From positions 1 to 64,000 of the forward strand of contig NZ_JAMWYK010000004.1 of NCBI RefSeq assembly GCF_023893635.1: a DNA stretch of 64,000 nt, read 5' to 3'. A program made the translations under genes and the position numbers. Below, in pieces: positions 16,929-26,284 of this stretch; the first letter of the stretch is position 1, and each line of letters starts with the position of its first letter. The notes beneath the pieces were generated by a model, which searched no databases, had not been told where the DNA came from, and saw only the letters and a program-made list of their open reading frames with translations. The DNA is from Fructobacillus apis. GTDB lineage: Bacteria > Bacillota > Bacilli > Lactobacillales > Lactobacillaceae.

Positions 16929-17694
16929 TAACACTGATTTAACAATTAAAATCACGGACTTCGAAGGTCCTTTGGATTTGCTTTTGCACTTGATTAAAAA
17001 GCACGAGATGGATATCTTGGCTTTACCAATCGCTGAAGTGACGGAGCAGTACCTTTCCTTCATCAAGGAACAACAGGCCATGCAATTAGACGTGGCGGCT
17101 GAGTACTTGGTGATGGCCGCCAAGCTCATTCGGATTAAGTCAAACGACCTCTTGCCACAGCCAGAGATTGAAGAAGAGCTTGATGACGAAGAAGGCTTGG
17201 ATCCAAAGGAAGAGTTGATTAACCGTTTGCTCGTGTACCAACGCTTCCAGCAGGCAACCGAATTCTTCGACGACCGCCAGGAAGTGGGGATGCAGTCCTT
17301 TGGACGTCCCGCTTTGGTGGATGAGACACCAGACGATGAGAAGCGCCTGGTCTTAGCACCGGGGCTTTCACTAGTGGACTTGCAGTTGGCCTTTGACAAC
17401 GTGGTGGCCCGTCAGAAGGACTTAGTGCCAAAGACGCGTCAGGTCCATTCCGAGTCTTACACGATTGGGGACGGAATCAAGGCCATCAAATCAAAGCTGG
17501 CGGTGTTGCCAAGGGAGTCGTCTTTGACTTTTACAGAACTCTTTGACGGCGTCTTTGGAGCAGAACGATTGGTGATGACCTTCCTCGGCCTCTTAGAAAT
17601 GGCCAAGAGCAAGGAACTGTCCATCTGGCAGGCATCTTTAACAGACGAGATTTTAATTAAAGCGGTGAACCATGAAGACGATTTCGCAAATTGA
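16903..17694 (+). CDS. scpA: Segregation and condensation protein A
   Basis: Kleisin subunit of the SMC-ScpAB condensin. ITDFEGPLDLLLHLIKKHEMDIL near the N-terminus, then the acidic linker EIEEELDDEEGLDPKEELINRLLVYQRFQQA, and a C-terminal winged helix define the family; about 256-263 residues. The start is uncertain. TTG at 16903 has no Shine-Dalgarno sequence, while ATT at 16924 sits just after GGAGAAAG (16912-16919) and overlaps the ribT stop, giving MSNTDLTIKITDFEGP. I consider the ATT start more likely. Confidence 0.93.
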   Translation: MISGESTISNTDLTIKITDFEGPLDLLLHLIKKHEMDILALPIAEVTEQYLSFIKEQQAMQLDVAAEYLVMAAKLIRIKSNDLLPQPEIEEELDDEEGLDPKEELINRLLVYQRFQQATEFFDDRQEVGMQSFGRPALVDETPDDEKRLVLAPGLSLVDLQLAFDNVVARQKDLVPKTRQVHSESYTIGDGIKAIKSKLAVLPRESSLTFTELFDGVFGAERLVMTFLGLLEMAKSKELSIWQASLTDEILIKAVNHEDDFAN

Positions 17695-18382
17695 AGCCCT
17701 GCTCTTTGTCGCAGGAGAAGACGGTCTCTCAACCGCCGAATTAGCTAAATTAACCGGCCTCGAAAAGGGGGCCATTCCTGCCTTAGTCGATGAACTCTGG
17801 CAGCAATTGAATGACAGTGACCGCCCGTTGACGATTCGTTCTGCGGACGGACGCTACGTGCTGGTGACCAAGCCGGCATACGGCAAGTTGGTTTCGTCAT
17901 ACTTTGACCTGCCCGTTAACACGAAGTTAACCCAACCACAGTTGGAGACATTGGTCATCGTGGCCTACCAGCAGCCCATCACACGAGTTGAGATTGATCA
18001 GATTCGTGGGGTGCGCTCAGCCGGTACCTTGCAGAAGCTGATGCTCCACCAGTTGATCGAACCGGTCGGACGAAAAGAAGAAGTCGGCCGTCCCATCCTG
18101 TATGGCACGACCACGGACTTCTTGGACTACTTCGGCTTAGGCTCATTGGACGAGCTGCCTGAGTTGCCTGACATCAAGGACGTTATCTTGTCCGAAGACC
18201 AGCAACAAGAAGTGGCCCTCTTTGACGAGATTGACGAAGACGGGGATGTCGCTGACCAGGAAGCTGCCGAAGCGGCGGTTGGTGCCGTTGACAAGACGTC
18301 CATATCAGAGGACGCTGTCCAAGCAGTGGACGGGGATGAAGCAGACAAAGCAGTCGGTGAGGAACTCACGGAAGAAGATTAA
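17672..18382 (+). CDS. scpB: Segregation and condensation protein B
   Basis: Partner of ScpA in condensin, 236 residues with two winged-helix domains (about residues 1-165). Typical text is IEALLFVAGEDGLSTAELA near the N-terminus and LVIVAYQQPITRVEIDQIRGV near residue 90. The C-terminal 65 residues form a very acidic Asp/Glu/Ala-rich tail, longer than in most ScpB proteins and probably disordered. It overlaps scpA by 23 bp. Confidence 0.95.
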   Translation: MKTISQIEALLFVAGEDGLSTAELAKLTGLEKGAIPALVDELWQQLNDSDRPLTIRSADGRYVLVTKPAYGKLVSSYFDLPVNTKLTQPQLETLVIVAYQQPITRVEIDQIRGVRSAGTLQKLMLHQLIEPVGRKEEVGRPILYGTTTDFLDYFGLGSLDELPELPDIKDVILSEDQQQEVALFDEIDEDGDVADQEAAEAAVGAVDKTSISEDAVQAVDGDEADKAVGEELTEED

Positions 18383-18424
18383 AGAAAAACGCTAAAAACG
18401 CTAAAAACGGTAAAGGAAGAAACG

Positions 18425-19174
18425 ATGGAAGAAAAAGCAGAACGCTTACAAAAAGTCATCGCCCAGGCTGGGGTTGCTTCCCGCCGGGCGGCTGAACAGT
18501 TGATTTTGGAAGGCCGTGTGGCCGTCAATGGTGAACAAGTGTCAAAGCTTGGAACCAAAGTGACGTCCCGTGATGAGGTCAAAGTGGATGGCGTCCCATT
18601 GGACGGGGATGAAAAGAAGGTTTACTACCTGCTGAACAAGCCTCGCGGCGTTGTTACGACGGCCTCGGATGACAAGGGCCGCACAACGGTTGTGGACGTG
18701 TTGGATGACGTTGACGCCCGCGTTTATCCCGTTGGCCGTTTGGACTACGACACCACCGGTGCCTTGATCATGACAAATGACGGTGAGTTGGCCAACCAAC
18801 TCATGCACCCGAAGGGAAAGGTCGACAAGGTTTATACCGCAAAGGTGAAGGGGATTGCCACCATGGAAGCCCTTGCGCCATTGAAGCGTGGTGTGGTGAT
18901 TAAGGGAAAGAAGACCGCTCCAGCCCGCGTTGCCATCGAAAAGGTGGACACGGACAAGAAGGTCTCCTTTGTCACAATTACGATTCACGAAGGTCGGAAC
19001 CACCAGGTGAAGGACATGTTGCAAAAGGTCGGACTGCCAGTTGAAAAGCTGCGTCGTGACCGCTACGCCTTCTTGGATTTGGTGGGCTTGCAGCCGGGTG
19101 CCTACCGTGATTTGAAGCACGATGAAATCAAGCGCTTGAAGGCGGGGGATTACCGCTTCTTGCGTCGTAAGTAA
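18425..19174 (+). CDS. rluB: 23S rRNA pseudouridine synthase RluB
   Basis: A 249-residue enzyme that converts uridine to pseudouridine in 23S rRNA. The N-terminal S4 RNA-binding domain (QKVIAQAGVASRRAAEQLI, about residues 9-27) is followed by the RsuA/RluB catalytic domain with GRLDYDTTGALIMTNDGE, where the Asp in RLDYDTTG is the catalytic residue. It follows scpB after 42 bp that contain three copies of an AAAAACG(C/G)TA unit; the Shine-Dalgarno sequence is aaaggaag. Confidence 0.95.
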   Translation: MEEKAERLQKVIAQAGVASRRAAEQLILEGRVAVNGEQVSKLGTKVTSRDEVKVDGVPLDGDEKKVYYLLNKPRGVVTTASDDKGRTTVVDVLDDVDARVYPVGRLDYDTTGALIMTNDGELANQLMHPKGKVDKVYTAKVKGIATMEALAPLKRGVVIKGKKTAPARVAIEKVDTDKKVSFVTITIHEGRNHQVKDMLQKVGLPVEKLRRDRYAFLDLVGLQPGAYRDLKHDEIKRLKAGDYRFLRRK

Positions 19175-19180
19175 ACGAAT

Positions 19181-19212
19181 AAAAAAGAGTAGCGGATGCT
19201 ACTCTTTTTTTG
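19181..19212 (+). terminator. Terminator of the xerD-rluB cluster
   Basis: AAAAAAGAGTAGC, GGAT loop, GCTACTCTTTTTT. Confidence 0.9.
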
Positions 19213-19303
19213 TGCTTGAGTGCCTCTTTTGATTGTTCACTTGAAAAATTCCTTGCCTTTTTTTATCAAAGTGCTAAACTAAAAAATGTTCAATATGAAC
19301 ACA

Positions 19304-19493
19304 AACTTCGGGGTCGGGTGCAAGTCCCAACCGGCGGTAATTCAGCTTGACTGATAAGCCCGTGACCTGCTTTTGCAGTTGATTTGGTGAGAATCCAAAG
19401 CCGACCGTACAGTCGGGTATGAAGAAGTTTAAAGACAGCTTTTTTAGGCTGGCCTTTATTTTGCCCCGCGTGAAAGCAAAGGTCATTTTTTTT
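19304..19493 (+). promoter_or_regulatory. FMN riboswitch (RFN element) with terminator
   Basis: The conserved RFN sequence runs from about 19304 to 19430 and is closed by AACTTC/GAAGTT. It includes GGGTGCAAGTCCC, CCGGCGGTAATTCAG, AGCCCGTGACC and GAATCCAAAGCCGACCGTACAGTCGG. The terminator is the hairpin GGCCTTT..GC/GCAAAGGTC with a T-run (19451-19493). A promoter (TTGCCT, 16-base spacer, TAAACT) sits upstream at about 19253-19280. FMN binding turns ribU off. Confidence 0.97.
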
Positions 19494-19513
19494 GGCCTAA
19501 AAAGGAGAATAAT

Positions 19514-20101
19514 ATGAATATTCACGCGACAAAACGTCTCACGGTGCTTTCGGTGTTAACGGCAATTTCCTTTGTCTTAACGATTTTTCCGAAGGTGGCC
19601 TTACTCCCAGGAGCTTCATTTTTGAAGCTCGACTTTTCCATCGTGCCCATCTTCTTGGCCTTAGCCTGGTACGGACTTGGTTCCGCAACCATGGTCTTAC
19701 TGGTTCGCACGCTCTTAAAGGTCATCCTCTTTAACGAAGGGGTGAACACGTACATCGGAATGCCAGTTAACTTTTTCGTTGCTTGGTCCTTTCTCTTCAT
19801 GTACGTCTTGATCGTTAACAGCCCAATGGTTAAGAACTGGAACGAATTGGCAAAGGAAGGGGCGGGGCTGCTTGCTTCTGTCATCTTTATGACCATCGTT
19901 GCCGTTGTTGTGAACGTTATCTGGGCCATTCCGCTCTACGCATCCTTTGCCCATTTTGACATCGCCAAGTTCATCGGAATCAAGCCTTACTTGCTTGGTA
20001 TGGTTTTGCCATTCAACCTCGTGCAGGGGATCATCTGGTACTTGGCTTGCCAGGTGGTCGTCAAAGCATTGGCACCTTTTAAGAAAAGTTATCGAGCTTA
20101 A
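19514..20101 (+). CDS. ribU: Riboflavin ECF transporter substrate-binding subunit RibU
   Basis: A 195-residue membrane S component with about six helices that binds riboflavin and docks onto a shared EcfAA'T module (not in this window). The text SVLTAISFVLTIFPKVALLPGASFLKLDFSIVPIFLA near the N-terminus is the RibU signature around the flavin site. The FMN riboswitch directly before it makes the substrate assignment firm. No riboflavin synthesis genes are nearby, consistent with uptake. Confidence 0.97.
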   Translation: MNIHATKRLTVLSVLTAISFVLTIFPKVALLPGASFLKLDFSIVPIFLALAWYGLGSATMVLLVRTLLKVILFNEGVNTYIGMPVNFFVAWSFLFMYVLIVNSPMVKNWNELAKEGAGLLASVIFMTIVAVVVNVIWAIPLYASFAHFDIAKFIGIKPYLLGMVLPFNLVQGIIWYLACQVVVKALAPFKKSYRA

Positions 20102-20173
20102 GAAAAGGTTATCAATTTCTCTTGTTCATTCGTGTTAGACTAAAAATACGAAGGAATTGGAGGCATTATCCCA

Positions 20174-20659
20174 ATGAATAACGATGGAGCAGTTCTTTCC
20201 CGCAAAAACCGTTTTGAAGGTTCAAAGCAGGGAAATGAAAACCAAACAAACAATGGAAACCACGGTGGCTTGTTAGTCTTCTTGGTCTTCGTTTCACTCT
20301 TCTTACTGGCATCAGCGCCGGTTTACGGAATGGTTCGAAACCAACCAAAGTTGACCCAGGAAACAAAGACAAGTTCATCTTCGAAGTCTGATTCAAAGAA
20401 GGCTACGAAGTCCGCAACGTCAAACGATGATGAAGAAGCGGCATCTTCTTCAGAAGCTAGCTCATCTTCATCAGCTCAAGCAGCTCAGCAAGACGCGGCT
20501 GCTGCCGATGCCAACACTGCGGTGTTGGGCGCTAACCAGACGTTGTACAACTTCGCCGTGACCCATAACACAAACGCCCAAGCAGTCATCAACTTGAACC
20601 CAGGTTTGACGACGCAAAACTACTCACAGTATGCTGGGCAATCACTGAAGATCAAATAA
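20174..20659 (+). CDS. Membrane-anchored LysM protein (cmk-linked SAG1386/EF1546 type)
   Basis: A 161-residue protein with a cytosolic N-terminus (1-30), one transmembrane helix (about 31-54), a low-complexity Ser/Lys/Ala linker (about 62-110) and a C-terminal LysM-like peptidoglycan-binding domain ([23 protein letters not shown], about 122-144). It would tether the membrane to the cell wall. Genes of this build commonly precede cmk in Lactobacillales, as here (17 bp gap). Confidence 0.88.
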   Translation: MNNDGAVLSRKNRFEGSKQGNENQTNNGNHGGLLVFLVFVSLFLLASAPVYGMVRNQPKLTQETKTSSSSKSDSKKATKSATSNDDEEAASSSEASSSSSAQAAQQDAAAADANTAVLGANQTLYNFAVTHNTNAQAVINLNPGLTTQNYSQYAGQSLKIK

Positions 20660-20676
20660 TAGGAAGTAACGTTTTT

Positions 20677-21354
20677 ATGACTAACCCCGCTTTTTTCCAA
20701 GTTGCCATTGATGGTCCAGCCTCAGCTGGAAAGTCAACGATTGCTAAGATTTTAGCTTCAAACCTCCACTACGTATACGTGGACACTGGAGCAATGTACC
20801 GTGCGATCACCGTAGCTGCGAAGAAGGCGGGGCTTTCTTATGAAGACGAAGCCGGTATCACTGCCTTACTTCCAAGCACAACAATTGAATTTAAGCCTGG
20901 CAATCCCGTTCAAAAAGTCTTTTTGAACGGTGAAGAGGCGACGGAAGAAATTCGCTCAACGGAAATCACGAATAACGTTTCCTTGGTTTCTTCTTACGCA
21001 GCGGTTCGTTCCGACATGGTCGACAAGCAGCGGCAAATGACGGAAGAAAATCCCGTTATCATGGATGGTCGTGACATTGGAACGACCGTCTTGCCAGATG
21101 CTCAAGTGAAAATTTTCCTTGTTGCTTCTGTCTCTGAACGAGCAGAACGCCGTTACAAGGAAAACAAGGAAAAGGGCATGGACGTCGACCTTGAAACCTT
21201 AAAGAAGGAAATCGAAGCGCGTGATTACAAGGATTCTCACCGTGAGATTTCACCTTTGACGAAGGCTTCAGACGCCGTTGAAGTCGACACCACTGGTATG
21301 TCTATTGACGAAGTGGTTAACACCATTCAAGACTTGATTCAAAAGCAACAGTAA
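20677..21354 (+). CDS. cmk: Cytidylate kinase
   Basis: A 225-residue enzyme that phosphorylates CMP and dCMP using ATP. The P-loop is [11 protein letters not shown] at residues 11-21; DTGAMYRA near residue 36 and [14 protein letters not shown] near residue 127 are the CMP-binding signatures, and the lid is the [12 protein letters not shown] region. The gene precedes rpsA, the common cmk-rpsA pairing. A terminator overlaps the stop codon. Confidence 0.97.
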   Translation: MTNPAFFQVAIDGPASAGKSTIAKILASNLHYVYVDTGAMYRAITVAAKKAGLSYEDEAGITALLPSTTIEFKPGNPVQKVFLNGEEATEEIRSTEITNNVSLVSSYAAVRSDMVDKQRQMTEENPVIMDGRDIGTTVLPDAQVKIFLVASVSERAERRYKENKEKGMDVDLETLKKEIEARDYKDSHREISPLTKASDAVEVDTTGMSIDEVVNTIQDLIQKQQ

Positions 21355-21371
21355 AAGCTGTTGCTTTTTTC
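21341..21371 (+). terminator. Terminator overlapping the end of cmk
   Basis: AAGCAACAG (21343-21351) pairs with CTGTTGCTT (21358-21366) and a T-run follows. The stop codon lies at the base of the loop. Confidence 0.7.
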
Positions 21372-21540
21372 TTTGCTTATTGGGGGTGTTTCCTGCTAGA
21401 ATAGTAGTAATAAGTCGGTAGGAATCAATAATTATGTCTGCATAGCTCAATAAGAGTGGTGGATGGCTTTTGACTTTTTCAAATGTTTTACTATGAAAAG
21501 TCGGCAAGCTCTGATAAAATACCCTTATAAGTGTAAATGT

Positions 21541-21559
21541 AGGAGGACGTTTGACGTCA
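21541..21559 (+). promoter_or_regulatory. Hairpin between Shine-Dalgarno sequence and start of rpsA
   Basis: AGGAGG at 21541-21546 is followed at once by a perfect small hairpin (21546-21550 with 21554-21558, GACGT/ACGTC, loop TTG) that ends directly at the ATG. The arrangement is similar to the one before hisS. Confidence 0.55.
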
Positions 21560-22749
21560 TGAGTGATACAAACAGCGAATTACTAGCAGCTCTAGAAAGT
21601 GCTGATCAAATTAAGGTAGGCGATGTCGTAACTGGAGAAGTTTTGGCAATCGACAACGATAACCAAGCCGTTATCGGTTTGCATACCGGTGAAGAAGGAG
21701 TTGTGCCAGCGCGTGAGTACTCTGACGATCGTAGCGTTAACTTGGCCGACGACTTGAAGGTTGGAGACTCAATCGAAACGGTTGTTGTTTCTAACGTTAC
21801 GTCAGACAAGGAAGGGGTTGCATACCTCTTGTCAAAGAAGCGTTTGGAAGCCCGCAAGGCATGGGAAAAGCTCTCATTTGCTGAAGGTGATGTTGTTGAC
21901 GCCACTGTATTGAACGCCGTACGCGGTGGTTTGATCGTTGACGTTGCTGGTATCCGCGGATTCGTTCCAGCTTCAATGGTTGCAGAACGCTTTGTTTCAG
22001 ACTTGGGTCAATTCAAGGGCCAAGACATCAAGGCAGAAGTAATCGAAATCGACCCAGCCAAGGCACGGTTGATCTTGTCTCGTAAGGCTGTTGCTGCACA
22101 AGAACGTGCAGAAAAGTTGCAAGAAGCATTCTCACGCCTTACGGTTGGCGAAGTTGTCGAAGGTACAGTTGCTCGTTTGACTGACTTCGGTGCATTCGTT
22201 GACTTGGGTGGTGTTGATGGATTGGTTCACGTTTCTGAAATCTCACACGACCGTGTGAAGGACCCAGCTGACGTATTGTCAAAGGGTGACAAGGTTAACG
22301 TTAAGATCTTGGCCTTGGACACTGAACGTGGACGTATTTCATTGTCAATTAAGGCAACTCAACCAGGACCTTGGGACGAAGTTGCTGAAAAGGCACCTGC
22401 TGGTACTGTTCTTGAAGGAACGGTTAAGCGCGTGAAGGACTTTGGAGCATTCGTTGAAATCTTCCCTGGTATCGAAGGATTGGTTCACGTTTCTCAAATC
22501 TCACACAAGCGTGTTGAAAACCCAGGTGACGTTTTGAAGTCAGGTGACAAGGTGAAGGTACAAGTCTTGGACGTTAAGCCACAAGAAGAACGTATCTCAT
22601 TGTCAATGAAGGCTTTGGAAGAAAAGCCAGCTAACAAGCAAGAAGATAACGACAACGCAAACGGTGCATCACGTGCCGACGTTGCCGCTTACCAACAAGA
22701 CGATGAAGGTGCCGCTACTTTGGGTGACATCTTCGGCGACAAGTTGTAA
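21559..22749 (+). CDS. rpsA: 30S ribosomal protein S1 (four S1 domains)
   Basis: A 396-residue RNA-binding protein with four S1 domains (about residues 16-90, 105-170, 190-260 and 275-350). The last two carry the best signatures (DFGAFVDLGGVDGLVHVSEISH and DFGAFVEIFPGIEGLVHVSQISH). This is the short Gram-positive form. The start at 21559 follows AGGAGG; an in-frame ATG at 21463 gives an implausible N-terminus. The C-terminal tail is Asn/Asp/Ala-rich. Confidence 0.95.
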   Translation: MSDTNSELLAALESADQIKVGDVVTGEVLAIDNDNQAVIGLHTGEEGVVPAREYSDDRSVNLADDLKVGDSIETVVVSNVTSDKEGVAYLLSKKRLEARKAWEKLSFAEGDVVDATVLNAVRGGLIVDVAGIRGFVPASMVAERFVSDLGQFKGQDIKAEVIEIDPAKARLILSRKAVAAQERAEKLQEAFSRLTVGEVVEGTVARLTDFGAFVDLGGVDGLVHVSEISHDRVKDPADVLSKGDKVNVKILALDTERGRISLSIKATQPGPWDEVAEKAPAGTVLEGTVKRVKDFGAFVEIFPGIEGLVHVSQISHKRVENPGDVLKSGDKVKVQVLDVKPQEERISLSMKALEEKPANKQEDNDNANGASRADVAAYQQDDEGAATLGDIFGDKL

Positions 22750-22758
22750 GATCACATA

Positions 22759-22787
22759 AAAAGGCTGGCTTGCCAGTCTTTTTTTAT
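22759..22787 (+). terminator. Terminator after rpsA
   Basis: AAGGCTGG, CTTG loop, CCAGTCTT with a T-run. Confidence 0.8.
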
Positions 22788-22809
22788 TGTAAAGAAAGGA
22801 GCAGTTCTT

Positions 22810-24120
22810 ATGGCAGCACCAATAGTAGCTGTTGTTGGCCGACCAAACGTCGGTAAATCAACTCTCTTTAACCGAATCGTAGGGGAACGCATGGCCATTG
22901 TCGAAGACATGCCTGGTGTAACCCGAGACCGTTTATATGCAAAGGCAGAATGGTTGAACTATGACTTCCGTGTCATCGATACCGGAGGTTTGGAAATGGG
23001 AAACGCCCCATTTTTGACTGAAATTCGTGGCCAAGTTGAATTGGCCATTGATGAAGCCGATGTCATCGTCATGGTTGTTTCTGGACGAGAAGGAATGACG
23101 GCTGATGATCAAGCCGTCGCCAACCTTTTGTACGGAACGGATAAGCCGGTTGTTTTGGCCGTTAACAAGGTCGATAACCCCGAAATGCGTGCGGACATCT
23201 ACGACTTCTATTCCCTTGGGTTAGGCGACCCATACCCAGTTTCTGGTTCCCACGGAATCGGATTGGGTGACGTCTTGGATCAAGTGGTGAAGCACTTCCC
23301 AGACGAAGCCGCTGTTCAAGATGATGACGCCGTTCGATTCTCCATTATTGGTCGTCCAAACGTTGGAAAGTCATCCATCGTTAACGCCATTTTGGGTGAA
23401 AAGCGAATGATCGTTTCTGACGTGGAAGGAACTACTCGTGACGCCATCGATACGCGTTTCATGACCCCGGAAGGGGACGAATTCGTGATGGTCGATACGG
23501 CGGGAATCCGGAAGCGTGGTAAGGTCTACGAAAACACGGAGAAGTACTCCGTTATGCGCGCTATGAAGGCCATTGACGACTCTGAAGTTGTTTTAATGGT
23601 ATTAGACGCAGAGACCGGAATTCGTGACCAAGACACGCACGTTGCCGGTTATGCGCATGATGCGGGTAAGGCCGTGGTCATTGTCGTGAATAAGTGGGAT
23701 GCTATCGAAAAGGATACGCACACCATGCACGACTTCGAAAACGTCGTACGTGACCGCTTTAAGTTCTTGGATTACGCGCCAATCATCTTTGTTTCGGCAA
23801 AGACGAAGCAACGTTTGGATCGTTTACCAGACTTGATTTTGGCCGTTAACGAGAATCACAGCAAGCGTGTGTCATCCTCAATGTTGAACGACGTCTTGAT
23901 GGATGCCTTGGCAACCAACCCAGCGCCGTCTGATAACGGGCGCCGTTTGCGCGTTTACTACGCCACACAGGTTGCTGTACAGCCACCAACGATTGTTGTT
24001 TTCGTAAACGACGTCGAATTGATGCACTTTTCTTACCAACGATTCCTGGAAAACCAAATCCGATCCGCTTTTGACTTTTCAGGGACGCCAATAAAGCTGA
24101 TTATCCGGCAACGGAAGTGA
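22810..24120 (+). CDS. der: Ribosome-assembly GTPase Der (EngA)
   Basis: A 436-residue double GTPase needed for 50S maturation. The first G domain has GRPNVGKST (10-18), DTGG and NKVD. The second has GRPNVGKSS near residue 181, [11 protein letters not shown] and NKWD. The C-terminal KH-like domain covers about residues 355-435. Length and motif spacing are standard. It sits between rpsA and hup, a common Lactobacillales order. Confidence 0.98.
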   Translation: MAAPIVAVVGRPNVGKSTLFNRIVGERMAIVEDMPGVTRDRLYAKAEWLNYDFRVIDTGGLEMGNAPFLTEIRGQVELAIDEADVIVMVVSGREGMTADDQAVANLLYGTDKPVVLAVNKVDNPEMRADIYDFYSLGLGDPYPVSGSHGIGLGDVLDQVVKHFPDEAAVQDDDAVRFSIIGRPNVGKSSIVNAILGEKRMIVSDVEGTTRDAIDTRFMTPEGDEFVMVDTAGIRKRGKVYENTEKYSVMRAMKAIDDSEVVLMVLDAETGIRDQDTHVAGYAHDAGKAVVIVVNKWDAIEKDTHTMHDFENVVRDRFKFLDYAPIIFVSAKTKQRLDRLPDLILAVNENHSKRVSSSMLNDVLMDALATNPAPSDNGRRLRVYYATQVAVQPPTIVVFVNDVELMHFSYQRFLENQIRSAFDFSGTPIKLIIRQRK

Positions 24121-24299
24121 TTTTCTGTAATATTTGATACATATAATGTTTCAAATGTTAAATTATGGGGAATTGCTACACATTTTAATTTAGTTGTGCT
24201 AAGCTTGTCGTATGGAAGTTGCTACGGTAGCTTTTCCAGCCCACCGACGATTGTCACGCCGTGGGTATTCTAAATTAATTTTTTGCAAGGAGAAAAGGA

Positions 24300-24575
24300 A
24301 TGGCAAACAAGCAAGAATTGATCGATTCAGTCGCAATGAAGACTGGTTTAACTAAGAAGGATGCTGACAAGGCTGTTGCAGCCGTATTGTCATCAATCGA
24401 AGACGCTTTGAAGAAGGGCGAAAAGGTTCAATTGATTGGTTTTGGTAACTTCGAAGTACGTGAACGTGCAGCCCGCAAGGGACGCAACCCACAAACTAAG
24501 GAAGAAATCCAAATTCCTGCATCAAAGGTTCCTGCATTCAAGCCTGGTAAGGCTTTGAAGGATGCTGTAAAGTAA
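24300..24575 (+). CDS. hup: DNA-binding protein HU
   Basis: A 91-residue nucleoid protein. The start [26 protein letters not shown] and the arm [44 protein letters not shown] are diagnostic. The 179-bp region before it holds two hairpins, GCTAC/GTAGC and CCCAC/GTGGG, that may structure the leader. The Shine-Dalgarno sequence is aaggaga. It is monocistronic and probably highly expressed. Confidence 0.98.
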   Translation: MANKQELIDSVAMKTGLTKKDADKAVAAVLSSIEDALKKGEKVQLIGFGNFEVRERAARKGRNPQTKEEIQIPASKVPAFKPGKALKDAVK

Positions 24576-24583
24576 ACCTTTTA

Positions 24584-24613
24584 AAAGACACCTCTTCAGG
24601 TGTCTTTTTTTTG
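24584..24613 (+). terminator. Terminator after hup
   Basis: AGACACCT, CTTC loop, AGGTGTCT and a T-run. A second A+T-rich hairpin (AGCGCTTT/AAAGCGCT, about 24690-24711) follows. Confidence 0.9.
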
Positions 24614-24740
24614 CCGAAAAAAGTTATCGAAAGAATGAGCAAAGATTATTGGTCATTTTATCCGAATATTTTTGATAAACAACGGGTTTTAGCGCTTTTT
24701 TAAAGCGCTTTTTATTTTTTCAAAAAACATCGTGAATTCG

Positions 24741-24768
24741 TTGACATGGGTGTTTTGCATTGTATAAT
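24741..24768 (+). promoter_or_regulatory. Consensus promoter of the NADH oxidase gene
   Basis: TTGACA at 24741-24746 and TATAAT at 24763-24768, spacer 16. It is one of the strongest promoters visible in the window. Confidence 0.85.
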
Positions 24769-24811
24769 TGAAATAGAACTGTAACATAACGGAGCAACAA
24801 AGGAGTTTCTC

Positions 24812-26149
24812 ATGAAAGTAGCAATTATTGGTGCCACCCACGCTGGAGTATTCTCAGCTAAGCAAATTAAGGCTGAACATCCTGACGCCGAAATTCACGT
24901 CTTTGAAAAGAACGACACGGTTTCTTTCCTTTCTTGTGGAATCGCACTTTGGATTGGTGATCACGTTTCATCCCCAAACAAGATGTTCTACGAATCACCA
25001 GAATCAATGGCCAAGCAGGGCATTACGATGCACATGAACACGGAAGTGTTGGAAGCCAAGTTGGCTGACAAGCACTTGGTCTACAAGGACCTTGCCTCAG
25101 GCGAAGAAACGGCCGCTGACTTCGACAAGATTGTCATCACGACTGGATCAAAGGCCATCAAGCCAAACTTGCCAGGAATCAACTCAGACCGTGTCTTTGA
25201 CTCGAAGAACTGGCAAAACGCCAACGACTTGAAGAAGGTGACCCCTGAAATCAAGTCTGCCATTGTGATTGGAGCCGGATACATCGGTGCCGAATTGGCG
25301 GAACAATTGTCAGTTAACGGTAAGAAGGTGACGTTGATTGATGGTTTGGACCGTGTCTTGGCTAAGAACACGTCCGAAGAATTCTCATCAGTCTTCCAGG
25401 AAGCCTACGAAAAGAATGGCGTACAGCTTGAATTGAACCAAATGGTTTCATCTTTTGAAGACACTGAAAACGGTGTGAAGGTAAAGACGGACAAGGGTGA
25501 ATACGAAGCCGACATCGCCATCTTGGGAATTGGTTTCTTGCCAAACACTGGTTTGTTCCAAGGACAAGTCGACATGTTGAAGAACGGGGCCATCGAAACA
25601 AACGAATACATGGAAACGTCAGTTCCTGGTGTGTTCGCCGCTGGAGACGCCGCTACGGTCTTCTACAACCCAACGCAAAAGTACGACTACATCCCATTGG
25701 CAACGAACGCCGTTCGCCAGGGTGTCTTGGTTGGTAAGAACATCGAAAAGAACACGGTGGCTTACCAAGGTACGCAAGCAACGTCAGCCGTTGAATTGTA
25801 CGAATTGGCCTACGCTGCAACTGGTTTGACGAAGGAATCAGCTGCTATCAAGGGTGTTGATGCGGAATCAGTGACGATCGAAGAAGACTACCGTCCTGAC
25901 TTCATGTTGACGACGACGCCTGTGAAGGCTTCCTTGACTTGGGAAAAGGGTACGCGCCGGATCGTTGGTGGAGCCTTCATGTCAAAGCACGACATCTCAC
26001 AGGCTGCTAACGTGGTCTCATTGGCTATCGAAAACAAGATGACGATTGACCAATTGGCGATGACGGACTTCTTCTTCCAGCCAAACTTCGGTCAACCAAT
26101 CAACTATGTTTCTTCAGTTGCCATGGCTGCCCAAGCAAAAGCAAATTAA
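24812..26149 (+). CDS. nox: NADH oxidase (FAD-dependent, single redox cysteine)
   Basis: A 445-residue flavoprotein of the pyridine nucleotide-disulfide family that reoxidises NADH with oxygen. The FAD motif is at the N-terminus (AIIGATHAGV); the redox-active Cys42 lies in SFLSCGIALW. The NAD-binding GAGYIGAELAEQL is near residue 154, and the second FAD motif VPGVFAAGDAA near residue 271. The family includes water-forming oxidases and CoA-disulfide reductases. Water-forming NADH oxidase is the likelier role in a lactic acid bacterium, with the strong promoter as support. Confidence 0.9.
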   Translation: MKVAIIGATHAGVFSAKQIKAEHPDAEIHVFEKNDTVSFLSCGIALWIGDHVSSPNKMFYESPESMAKQGITMHMNTEVLEAKLADKHLVYKDLASGEETAADFDKIVITTGSKAIKPNLPGINSDRVFDSKNWQNANDLKKVTPEIKSAIVIGAGYIGAELAEQLSVNGKKVTLIDGLDRVLAKNTSEEFSSVFQEAYEKNGVQLELNQMVSSFEDTENGVKVKTDKGEYEADIAILGIGFLPNTGLFQGQVDMLKNGAIETNEYMETSVPGVFAAGDAATVFYNPTQKYDYIPLATNAVRQGVLVGKNIEKNTVAYQGTQATSAVELYELAYAATGLTKESAAIKGVDAESVTIEEDYRPDFMLTTTPVKASLTWEKGTRRIVGGAFMSKHDISQAANVVSLAIENKMTIDQLAMTDFFFQPNFGQPINYVSSVAMAAQAKAN

Positions 26150-26161
26150 TTTATAAAAACA

Positions 26162-26197
26162 AAAAGAGCCTCGCTTCAAACGCGAGGCTTTTTTTTT
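26162..26197 (+). terminator. Terminator after nox
   Basis: AGCCTCGC/GCGAGGCT with a long T-run. Confidence 0.9.
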
Positions 26198-26284
26198 ACA
26201 ACGTGATACCGGCGATTTAAACGCTTTTTCCAACTGTTCATTAAATAAATTTCATAAAAGTGTTGCATTATGAGAAATAGATGA

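Noticed and set aside
18388-18415. Three copies of AAAAACG(C/G)TA as a regulatory repeat or CRISPR-like unit
   Set aside because: The units are ten bases with no spacers and lie in a short intergenic gap. They look like simple tandem duplication. No CRISPR array was seen anywhere.
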